DNA of 64,000 bases from Daucus carota subsp. sativus (taxonomy: Eukaryota > Streptophyta > Magnoliopsida > Apiales > Apiaceae), in contig NC_030389.2 of NCBI RefSeq assembly GCF_001625215.2, forward strand, positions 1,028,930-1,092,929, given 5' to 3'. The position numbers and the translations under genes were made by a program. Under the pieces are notes generated by a model. It was not told the DNA's origin. It saw only the letters and a program-made list of their open reading frames with translations, and searched no databases. This document shows positions 1 through 9,334 of this stretch, piece after piece. The stretch's first letter is position 1; each line of letters opens with the position of its first letter.

Positions 1-1330
1 TTGATAGTTGCTCAAGTACGAAGGTCAGTTGCTGAAGTAATAGGCTCATGACATGTCTACAAAGTTGGATGGTTTAATACATAGCAGAATCGATAGCGAA
101 TACTACTGAGCAGTGCAGAGCTGGGAATGTTTCTCCTTATCCTCGATTATCTTCTGCTTCTTTTGTTAACTTATCAATCATGATTCATGTGGAAAGGGGT
201 TCGTCACATTATATTAGGCAAATTTGTTAAGTATTTATTAAAATCATTTGAGCATGATTCTTCTGTAACTATTTTCACATATATGTGTTATCTTTCTGAA
301 CAAGTCTACCATCTTTTGGATCTTTCTGTGATGCAAATGGTGCTGCAATGTTTTGATCTGGTCGGGGATGGCTGCAAGGTTTGTGCTGTCTTGTAGTACC
401 TTTTCAGTTCTGTATGTACAATCCTGCAATTGAACCAAGAGATATACATAGTTGTGCAGAATATGTGATTTACAAGCTAGCCTCTTTTTTTGGAGTTGTG
501 ATCTTACTTAATAGGATCCTATTGCTTATGTCATCAACAAAGCGGTTTGACAGGCTGAAAAGACAAGGGCTAATGGTTCGGCAGAGAAGAGTCTGGCAGG
601 CGGATATGAAACAAGAGAAGAAAAAGGAGGCTGAAGAATAGAAGCAAGAAGCACAAGAATATATGATTCAGCAAACAAAAATGTTGTCAAAGAGGCTGCG
701 CAGCACAAGCAAGAAAAGGATGGAGCTGTCTAAAAGACCAGTGTGGCATTGTAGAGTTTCCTTTGTCTTCTGGCTTGTAACAAGGTGGTTGCATATGTAA
801 TTTGTCTTAGAATGCAATCAAAGTGAATGGTTTTCATCAGTTTTTGCTGATTTGGATTCTAATATTACAAGTTGTCGTATTACGTTATTAATTGATGTAG
901 GCTCCGCCTCCTTAATCAAGATCATCACCTGAAAAGGATATAGCTGTTTATTTTATTTCTTTTAGTAAATGATGAAGGTTAGAGTTTTAAGAAAAGTTTT
1001 ATTTTCTTATATTTCAATAACAATTATAAAGTAAAAGACTCAGAAAATAGAGATCATAAAGATCTTTTAAACGGTCTTGCATTCTATTTTTTATCAATCG
1101 CGTTTTTTCACTAGTTGGATGATAAAAGATGGTAAAGTAACGGATAACAAGCACGGTACAAATGCAATGATTTACCCACTCCAAGGTGCAATTTATGTTT
1201 ATGACAGTACTAACAGATAAGCTTGGTTGTTATTTTTGTTTGTCTGTTCTTAAATTTGTCTGTTATTTAGTCCATCACTCTTATTCTGATGTGACAATTA
1301 TCAGTTCTTGATTCACAAAATATTTAAGCA
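1..1330. other. Unassigned left flank upstream of PPR copy A
   Basis: No complete gene is recognised here. On the + strand, bases 421-641 read as a hydrophobic stretch followed by a very basic, coiled-coil-like tail (KRFDRLKRQ, then KQEKKKEAEE) ending in a stop. This could be the 3' end of an unidentified gene that starts left of the window. Reading continues in the same frame past the stop with similar charged sequence, so it may also be a decayed exon. Bases 1081-1330 are homologous to the DNA upstream of PPR copy B, and include the uninterrupted counterpart (A1201/T1202) of the Helitron insertion site there. Confidence 0.3.
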
Positions 1331-3142
1331 ATGTCTGCCATTTTCCTGAGAAGAGGAGCTCAAAGACTCGCATGCCCATTTCCTCTGTTCTCTACGAAGC
1401 CTAACCCTAATTCACAACCCAAACCCCCCTTTATTCCTTCTCCATCCACCACTCATCCCGAGCTAAAACTACTACTCTATCAGAAATCCAAGGTTGGTTT
1501 CGATAAACTCGACGATGCTCTTCTTCTGTTCGATAAAATGCTCCTTCTGAAATCTAAGCTTTCTGTTCTGCATTTCAACCAACTGTTAGCCGCCCTCGTT
1601 CGGATGGAAGAGTACTCTGTTGCTGTCTCCATGTTTCGAGAAATGCGTGTGTTAAGCATTCCTGTTAATATTGTTACCTTTAATACTGCCATCCATTCCA
1701 CTTGTCACTTGAATACACTTGATTATGCCTTTTCATTGCTTGCTGGAATCATCAAGAGTGGTTGGGTGCCTGATGTCGTGACCTACACTACTCTCATCAA
1801 GGGCCTTCTGTCTCAAGACAGGGCTTTGGAGGCTGAGCATCTATTTAGGAAGCTTATCAGATTTCGAGAAATTCAGCCCAATGTAGTTATGTATAACACC
1901 ATCATTGATGGTCTCTGCAAAACTTCAAATACCTCCATGGCTCTCAAGTTGTTAAGAAAGATGGAGAAGTTAGGTTGTAAACCCGATGCGATAACTTATA
2001 CCTCGATTATTGATTCTCTGTGCAAAGAAAGACGAGTCGATCATGCACTGGATCTTGTGTCTGTAATGAGCGTTAGAGGCATTCCACCAGATGTTATAAC
2101 CTATAACAGATTACTTCAAGGCCTTTGCAGCTCCAGCCAATGGGAGGACATTGAGCCTTTGTTAAGTGAGATGGGTGCTCAGAAGATCTCTCCTGATCTG
2201 CACACCTATAATATATTGGTCGATGCACACTGCAAAGAAGGGAGGACAAAAGATGCTCAAGATGTTATTGAAATTATGATCGAGAAAAGTGTACCTCCTG
2301 ATGTCATCACCTACAACACACTAATGGATGGATATTGTTTAACAGGCAAAATGGACAGGGCACTAGAGGTGCTGAATACCATGAGGAGTAATGAGATATG
2401 GCCAAATTGTTATAGCTATAACATTCTGATAAATGGCTATTGTAAGAGGCAGGAAGTAGACAACGCCATCAATCTCCTCAGACAAATGCCTGTTGAAGGT
2501 ATAAAAGCTGATGTTCAAACCTACAGCACCATCATACATGGTTTGTTTCAGATGGGTAGACATAATGAGGCGCGGAACCTTTTCCATGAAATGCTAAAAC
2601 AAGGTAATAAACCAAATATCGTAACATGTCGAATTCTGTTGGATGGCCTTTGCAAGAACCGATACATGGATGAAGCAATTTCCTTCTTTCGAATAATGGA
2701 ATGTAAAGGTATAGTTCATGATGTTCAAATACATAATATCCTCATTGATGGTCTCTGCAAGAACAGAAAACTTGACGAGGCCAGAAATATTTTTGATAAG
2801 CTTGCTTCGAGAGGTTTGCAACCCAATGTGAAGACATACACTACAATGATTCAAGGATTTTGTCAAGAAGGGTTGTTTGAGGAAGCAAAGATATTACTTT
2901 CTGAAATGGAAACTAGCGGTTGTTTGCCTAATGATGTGACTTACAACACGATCATCCGTGGAAGCCTTTTGAATAAAAGATATGAAGAAGCAGTTGTGCT
3001 GATTGAGAACATGCGAGCTCACAATTACGAAGCGGATGCATCTACCACATCCATGGTAGTAGAGCTATTTCCTAAAGAACAGGAAGAACAGGACCCCGCC
3101 GTTCTTGCTTTCTGCAAATGGTTTTTGCAACAGGTACTTTAA
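1331..3142 (+). CDS. P-class PPR protein, Rf-like, copy A
   Basis: This is an intronless gene of 603 codons for an organelle RNA-binding protein. Residues 1 to about 50 are rich in Arg, Ser and Pro with few acidic residues, as expected of a mitochondrial (or plastid) targeting leader starting MSAIFLRRGAQRL. Half a motif follows at about 58-78, then 14 tandem PPR motifs at 79-569, all 35 residues except motif 3 (36), and a 34-residue tail. Motifs of the form VITYNTLMDGYC are typical of the Restorer-of-fertility-like subgroup. Residue pairs 5/35 for motifs 1-14 are NN, ND, TN, ND, TD, ND, ND, NN, ND, SN, RD, NN, TN, ND. There is no E, DYW or SMR domain, so RNA binding, cleavage guidance or stabilisation is more likely than editing. 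The N-terminal third is nearly identical to copy B, while the last third and the 3' flank are nearly identical to copy C. The Rf-like role is inferred from family and clustering. Confidence 0.93.
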   Translation: MSAIFLRRGAQRLACPFPLFSTKPNPNSQPKPPFIPSPSTTHPELKLLLYQKSKVGFDKLDDALLLFDKMLLLKSKLSVLHFNQLLAALVRMEEYSVAVSMFREMRVLSIPVNIVTFNTAIHSTCHLNTLDYAFSLLAGIIKSGWVPDVVTYTTLIKGLLSQDRALEAEHLFRKLIRFREIQPNVVMYNTIIDGLCKTSNTSMALKLLRKMEKLGCKPDAITYTSIIDSLCKERRVDHALDLVSVMSVRGIPPDVITYNRLLQGLCSSSQWEDIEPLLSEMGAQKISPDLHTYNILVDAHCKEGRTKDAQDVIEIMIEKSVPPDVITYNTLMDGYCLTGKMDRALEVLNTMRSNEIWPNCYSYNILINGYCKRQEVDNAINLLRQMPVEGIKADVQTYSTIIHGLFQMGRHNEARNLFHEMLKQGNKPNIVTCRILLDGLCKNRYMDEAISFFRIMECKGIVHDVQIHNILIDGLCKNRKLDEARNIFDKLASRGLQPNVKTYTTMIQGFCQEGLFEEAKILLSEMETSGCLPNDVTYNTIIRGSLLNKRYEEAVVLIENMRAHNYEADASTTSMVVELFPKEQEEQDPAVLAFCKWFLQQVL

Positions 3143-4657
3143 TTTATGGTTCATTGTTATTTATTGTCATCTCCTAACTTATTTAAGTTATCTGCTATAG
3201 TAATATGTTTTGCTGAGTAAAGAATTATATCTATTAGCAACTTAAGAGATACCATCAGTTTGTTTAGAGGTAATAGACAGTGGATTAGAGACTGTAATGC
3301 TATCTCTTCTATATAAGGACAGTCTATGTTCAAGTTGTCATTCCGAACTGAAAGCTAGCATAGCGACGCTTCCCATAATACGGAAAAATAAATCAGCATT
3401 TAAAAATAATAAAAGAAGCCTCTGTACTACCTCTATAATGCATATATCAGATAACTTTATTCCAGATATACCCTTCACCACGCATATTCAGGCTTTCACA
3501 AACAAGCTCATTTCTCTTTCTCTACTAATTAAAATAACAAAAACTCTTAAAATGAATGTATAATCCCTACTTTTTTCCTTACACTTCCTTTTTGTCTCCC
3601 CCCTTCCGCTTGCTAGCTTTTCCCTGCTATTTAACTCCATTATGCTAAGTTGGCTCTTGGAGATGCACTAATATAGAGAACAAAGCAGAGATTGGTAAAA
3701 ATTTACCTTTTGTGGTCTAGTGGATTACACAAAATAACAAGTTGGAACAAAAAATGAAGTATGAATGTTGTTTGTGGAATCACAAGGAGCTTACAGATTA
3801 TGAGTTATGACATGTTGCTGAAATTTTCATGCGTTGAATTGTACTGTATATGTTATAGAACACTAGGAACCGAGAGTCTGTGTCGATTCTCCAGAGATTT
3901 GAGTTACGGAGTGTTCGCAAGAATATTAGTTTTCTGTGGTTTATGCTTTTCTCATGTTCTCCTTGTTTCATCCATGTGGGTTTGGCAGAGACAAAACAAT
4001 GATATTAGGCTATTCGGCTTGGAAAGAAAGCTGGTTTTTTTAAATAATCTTGTATTTCTCTGGTTCTAATAATTAATGTGGAAAATAAGTTTCAGTTGGT
4101 TAGGTGAAACTTTTATTGGTTGCGCAATATATTCTTTCTAATCTGTATAGTCCCTTATATGTTTATGCTTCCCGTTTGATATTGTGCAGAAAAATGATCA
4201 CGTTGACAGCTCGAGCACATTCTGGATTTGAGAAGATCAGTCAAATAGATCTGAAGGTCTCTACATCAGATGCTGGGTAACTAAAGTGCATCCCCTAGGC
4301 CCTCATTTATTTATGCTTCCTGTTTGATATTGAGGACTTCTTATTAGAAGTGGAGAAAAGTGATAAAAAAAAGTATGAATTCATTGTCTTTACTCCTTTG
4401 CCAGTAATCTTTATAAGTTATAGGTCATAGACCTAACTCTATGTACTCACAGATCTCATCAAGTGGCCCCTTGAATCCCACATGAAGAACATATAGTAAA
4501 AAACATGAGCTTTAACTGAATCCAATATGCGATGCCATACTTAATTTGTATAGAGATACATGAGCTCCATGTAACATATATATTATGTTTGCATGTGTCA
4601 AATATTTACTCTTTTACCTAATTTGCATAAAGAAACACTTATAGAAAACACGTTACT
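3143..4657. other. 3' flank of PPR copy A, duplicated behind copy C
   Basis: This stretch holds the 3' UTR and downstream DNA of PPR copy A. It matches 27,325-28,710 behind copy C almost base for base, and matches 11,141-12,860 behind copy B more loosely, with insertions and deletions. Small open frames in it (for example 3761-4069) are repeated exactly behind C but are frame-shifted behind B, so they do not look like protein-coding genes. No independent gene is seen. Confidence 0.6.
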
Positions 4658-4765
4658 CACGATTTCTCAGCGGATGCATCCGCAACGTCCATGGTACTAT
4701 ACCTTTTTTCAACAGAAGAAGAAGATTCATCTATTTTTGCTTTCCTTGAATGGTTGTTGCAATAG
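4658..4765 (+). pseudogene. Orphan PPR C-terminal tail (after copy A)
   Basis: The + strand encodes HDFSADASATSMVLYLF, continues with an acidic run, and ends FAFLEWLLQ and a TAG stop. This is a diverged version of the tail of the three PPR genes (ADASTTSMVVELF to LAFCKWFLQ). No PPR motifs precede it in frame, so it is the last piece of a lost or truncated neighbouring PPR gene. The same remnant occurs at 29,385-29,492 behind copy C, which shows that it predates the A/C duplication or conversion. Confidence 0.7.
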
Positions 4766-6623
4766 GTAGAAAAATTGATGGTTCACTGTTATAAATTTTC
4801 ATTTTCCCAACATTCTTGAGGATTTCGCATACATTGTTGAGTTACTTGCATATGTTAGTAGGCGGAAATTTCTATGATAAGGCAGTTAGTATACGGAAAT
4901 TGTATGATGCAGGTGTGGAGCACAGGGCAACAGTAAATTCGGAAAAGGAAATATTTTCTTTCCTATATTTCTTCCATTCTACTCAACCATGGTAGAGCCT
5001 GTCAAAGAACTAACAGATGATGAAAACCCTGCCAAGTGTACAATGCGACTGGGGTAAGTTCTTAACATCGCAAACATTTAGTAATTTCAAGAAACTAGAT
5101 CTCGGGAACATCCAGACCCATCATTTTAAGGCATTGACATGGTAATGGTCGCTACCTAGTGACTCGATCTTGTATGCTTTTGCTCTCAAGTCCCCTGGCA
5201 AAATTTTATAAGCACAGGGTATAGCAACAATAAAACTAATGAATTACATTTCTTCACATTAGAAGCCCATGCAACAGCGAAATATTAGAAGCCCTTTCTT
5301 CTCCTAGACCACCCAAGCCTAAAAGGCTTTCTGCATGCTTTGCATTGCACCTGTATTTTCACCTCAATATTCACGATTCGATTCTGGCTAATGTTGACAC
5401 AAAATGACAAACTTCATTAATATGAGCAAAAAACAAAGAAATAACTCAATCAACTTTGTGTCTTGCAAAAATGTTAAGATAGGCATGCGCTTTCCGGAAT
5501 TTCAAAAAAATAAGGATCGAAACTGATTGTCATCCCTAATTTTTGAAAGTGAGACGAGTTGCAGTTTAGATTAGCCCTTTTGATTCCGTCACTTGCACAC
5601 TATATAGAGTTACATAAACAATCTATGGCAGAATACCAATATATAAGCTGGGTTGAATACATGGATAGTACTGGCGAGGAAGAAGAGTCCGAAGAGACCG
5701 AAGAGTCCTGCTTCAATACTATTACAACAACAGCTTCCATATCCATGCACAACCTCCATCACTGACATACCATCATCTCTACAATTCTATATATAAATCG
5801 GTGACCAACTTCACTACAAGAAAAGAAGCTATTTCCGATAGACCCAATCCGACCGACCCATTTTACCTTCGGGCAACATGATGGTCGGAAATCAAGAATT
5901 CTTCGACACTCTGCATCTCAAACTAAGCATTAGCATGCACATATATACTGTATGCACAAAGCTAAAACTGGCCTCTTGGCTTCTCACAAGACAACTTTTG
6001 TTCTAACATGCCTTCTCCCTCAATTATTTCGAAATAATAATACAGGAATCCTCACCTTCCATTGAGCCATTGATAATTTTAGTTGTGGAATATAGTAGAA
6101 CCTTGATAAATTAATAAGTTGATTAAATAAACTCGATCTCAACATATTAATATATTCAATCTCAATTATCACAAGAAACTAGTATTTAAAATTTATCAGT
6201 TTCAAAATTATAAATTTATCGAGTTTCAGTCGGAGTATCTTATATATCTATTTGAAAAAATCCACTCACTGGTATAAAAATTTGCTGTCTGAACCATAAA
6301 TATTTGAAATTTGTGGGTAGATTTCTCATCGTGGACATTAATTTATGATCGAAGATAAGAAAAGAGGCTATCTGACCATATTTGTTTATAACTCCTCAAT
6401 TATTCTTCTCATCAATCATCACGGTCTGCATTTTGGAGTTGAGTTACATTTTTGTCACTTGGTATTGGATGGTACGAGCATTCATCTAACATTCTTTTGT
6501 TTAGATCTGCATTTGTATTTGAATTTCAAATTACTCAAATTCTTGCATATGTTCTTGTCTTAAAGTTCAAAATTCTTAAAAGTTCACAAATGAAACCTCT
6601 TCTCGATTAAGAAATTATACTAC
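4766..6623. other. Non-coding flank shared with the copy C unit; CACTA-like motif
   Basis: Most of this stretch is homologous to 29,493-31,610 behind PPR copy C, so the duplicated unit is about 5-6 kb long. The sequence CACTACAAGAAAAG at 5812 followed by TTCCGA and, about 60 bases on, GGTCGGAAA resembles an En/Spm (CACTA) terminus with subterminal repeats. No matching opposite end was seen. Short open frames near 5559 and 6345 are not conserved between the two copies. Confidence 0.4.
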
Positions 6624-6740
6624 CTCACCTACAAGGCTACAACACACTAATGGGTGGATTTTGTTTAACAGGAAAAATGGACAGGGCATTAGAGGTGTTA
6701 AATACCATGAGGAGTAATGGGATAGCGCCAGATTGTTATA
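6624..6740 (+). pseudogene. Isolated single PPR motif fragment
   Basis: About 117 bases encode one PPR motif (YNTLMGGFCLTGKMDRALEV, then LNTMRSNGIAPDCY) and nothing more. The DNA is almost identical to motif 8 of copy B (about 10,312-10,420), with only a few substitutions. The high identity argues for a recent local copy, such as a conversion or repair patch, rather than an old gene remnant. Sequence on both sides has no PPR similarity. Confidence 0.75.
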
Positions 6741-7361
6741 CTCATTGAACGTGTTTACTCATGTTTCTTAGAAAAATTGATCCAGATTATCTATGATGGC
6801 CTACAACCAGAATTAGAATAAATTTTTCTTCTTCTAAAAGTTCCTTTGTGTCTATTAACATGTAGGACGTACTTTCAAGTTCAGGTGTTACTTCATTGAT
6901 TTCTTATTTGTTGCGAATCTTAAAATCGCTTGGAGGCTGATGGGATATGAGTTATGTACAAGACCACCAATCAGCTGGTTGGTTTGTTTAAATGTTAGAA
7001 CTCGGGTTAACTCGGTTCGACGTGATTCGTTTAAAACTTAAGCTCGAAACGGGATATGTAGTTAAAAATCAGCTCGGAACAACATATGTTGTTTAAAAAT
7101 TCGGTTTGAGCTTGGCTCGTTAAAACTAAAACTATTGTTAAAAATATTGATGCATATCGTCACAGAGATATCAAAGGTATTAGTTTTCTTGTAAATATTT
7201 CGAGCCCGCAACAATATTGTACAATAAAAGTTGATGAAGTAACAAATAACAATTAACACATACACAATGATGTACCTGGTCCAAGTCGTCCGGGTGTTAA
7301 AAGGGTTCAATTTCTTGAACACATACACAATGATGTATAAGCTTGGTTCAATTTATATTTA
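6741..7361. other. Left flank of PPR copy B
   Basis: No gene is recognised. The last 170 bases are homologous to 1110-1201 upstream of copy A (with a small internal duplication of ACACATACACAATGATGTA) and form the left side of the Helitron insertion site. Confidence 0.4.
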
Positions 7362-7849
7362 CTAGTTGATAACCCGTGCCAAGCACGGGTTTAAATAAAA
7401 TTTTAAAATTTGTTATTTATTGAAAGAATAATGTCTTTTTTTAATTACATTATCATATTTTTATTATACATATTTAAATTATTGTTTTTAAATGATATTT
7501 AAATTATTGTTATTTAATATAAGACTTTTTATATATTAAAATTTGATCCTACTTTAAATTTATTTCATAACGATATGGGTCCTCGTTCTATGGAGTCCAC
7601 AAAATAAGTGTATTGGAGTCTAAAATTATTTAAAAATAATCTACTCGTTTCAATTTTAATTTTTTTAGTCTACAATATCTGTAAACATCTGACAATTTGC
7701 GGGTTATGTTTCACAATATAATCGTTGCAATCAAAAGATAAAACAGTTATTTTATTATTTTTATGAATCACTAAACACTATATATGTTCTAAAATATAAC
7801 TCATAAGTAGAATAATGATCTTAATGATCGTTTCGGTTCTTTTATTATA

Positions 7850-8570
7850 CAGTATGTTGCAATATGGACAATGACTTCAATTTTCTTTGAGTTTCTATTT
7901 GTCAAGTCAGTGTTACCACCGTCTTATTCGTCTTTATCGCAATCTTCTGAAAAACACGAAAGGATAATAATAATAATAATTATTAAAAAATATATGACCA
8001 ACTTTTTTGGTACTTTGGTATCAATATTGAATCTTGTTTATTTTAATTCTGAAATATGATAGAAATTTTATAGATTTGTTTCGTAAATTAAATTGTATGA
8101 GTTTTAAAAATTAAAACGAATATTTGACGTATATCCAGAGTTTCGGTTCTTTTATTATATGTTGTAATATGGAGAATAACTTCATTTTCAGTCAGTGTTA
8201 CCACTGCCTTATTCGTCTTTATCTCAATCTTCTGATAAACACTGAATGATAATAATTATTATTATTAAAAAAATATAAGACCAAGTTTTTTTGGTACTTT
8301 AGTATCAATATTGAATCTTGTTTATTTTAAATCTGAAATATAATAGAAATTTTATAAATTTATTTCGTAAATTAAATTGTATAATTTTTAAAAATTAAAA
8401 CGAATAATTTCGTTGACATTATTATTCCTTTGATAGCATATTATATTAATATCAATATGAACTCCTTGTTTATTTGAACTCTGAAGCATGGTAAAAGATT
8501 TATAGAGTTGTTCCGTATATTAAATTATTTGAGTTTTAAAAAATTAAAACAAATAATTTTGTTGGTAATA
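7850..8570. repeat. Internal tandem repeats of the Helitron
   Basis: Two adjacent units of about 280 bases (about 7850-8130 and 8140-8405) share the same order of landmarks: TTCGGTTCTTTTATTATA, GTGTTACCAC, TTATTCGTCTTTAT, an ATAATA run, then GTATCAATATTGAATCTTG. A partial third unit follows at about 8455-8570. Confidence 0.7.
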
Positions 8571-8950
8571 TATTTTTGTTAGTGAAATAATTGTTATAAT
8601 ACAAAATCCTATTTTTTCATAATAGTAATAACTGTTAAATAAAAAACAATATGTTGATTGTCAAATTTTGATATGAATTTTATAGAACTGTTTCATAAGT
8701 TAAATTGTTAGCGATTTAAGTGGATGATAAATGTTATATTACAAAATGCTAAACATAAAATTCTTTTTTTATAGTAGTATAATAATCTTAACCAATATTG
8801 AAATTTTTATTAATAAAATCCGAATCAATATAGAAGTCTTTTCATAAAATTCTAATCAATATAGAAGTCTTTCACTGTTCTAATGAATATTGATGCCTTT
8901 AATAATAAAATCTATTCAATATAGAAGTCTTTTGATAATAGTATAATAAT

Positions 8951-9147
8951 AATAACTATAAAATCCTAATCAATGACCAAATTTTGGTATTCTGGTCCCG
9001 ATGTTCCACCGAAACGTGGTTTCGCTTATTAATAAAGGGTATTGATAATAATAATAACTATAAAATCCTAATCAATGACCAAATTTTGGTATTCTGGTAC
9101 CGATGTTCCACCGAAACGTGGTTTCGCTTATTAATAAAGGGCATTGA
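8951..9147. repeat. 102-base tandem duplication of the Helitron 5' end
   Basis: The sequence from AATAACTATAAAATCC to TAAAGGGYATTGA occurs twice in tandem (first copy from 8951, second from 9053, period 102). The Helitron 5' terminus is therefore doubled. Only the outer copy ends at the host junction. The two copies differ at only a few positions. Confidence 0.8.
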
Positions 9148-9334
9148 TGATAGTAACAGATAAGCTTGGTTGTTATTTATGTTTATCTGTTCTTAAATTA
9201 GTCTGTTATTGTGTGTGGCTCATATTTAGTCCATCACTCCTATTCTGACGTGACAATTACCAGTTCACTCCGGTTCTTGATTCACAAAATATTCTGCATT
9301 TAACCATTAAACTCTTTAAAAACAGCTTTAAGCA

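Larger units (their letters stand above)
7362..9147 (-). mobile_element. Non-autonomous Helitron in the upstream region of PPR copy B
   Basis: The element lies on the minus strand. Its 3' end has the Helitron signature: a GC-rich hairpin (arms at 7371-7379 and 7383-7390) a few bases before CTAG (7362-7365), next to the host base A7361. Its 5' end is TC (9147-9146 on the minus strand), next to host T9148. The paralogous DNA upstream of PPR copy A is uninterrupted at exactly this place (A1201/T1202), and there is no target duplication, as expected for Helitrons. At 1,786 bases it has no RepHel-type coding sequence, so it is non-autonomous. It ends 188 bases before the copy B start codon. Confidence 0.85.

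Noticed and set aside
3297..4069. Open frames of 88 and 102 codons, identical behind PPR copies A and C
   Set aside because: Identity reflects near-identical DNA. The homologous stretch behind copy B is frame-shifted, and no protein family is recognisable, so coding is unlikely.
5559..5765. Acidic short frame (TGEEEESEE) also present near 30,624
   Set aside because: The two copies diverge by indels that change the frame and C-terminus. It lies next to a CACTA-like end in non-coding flank.
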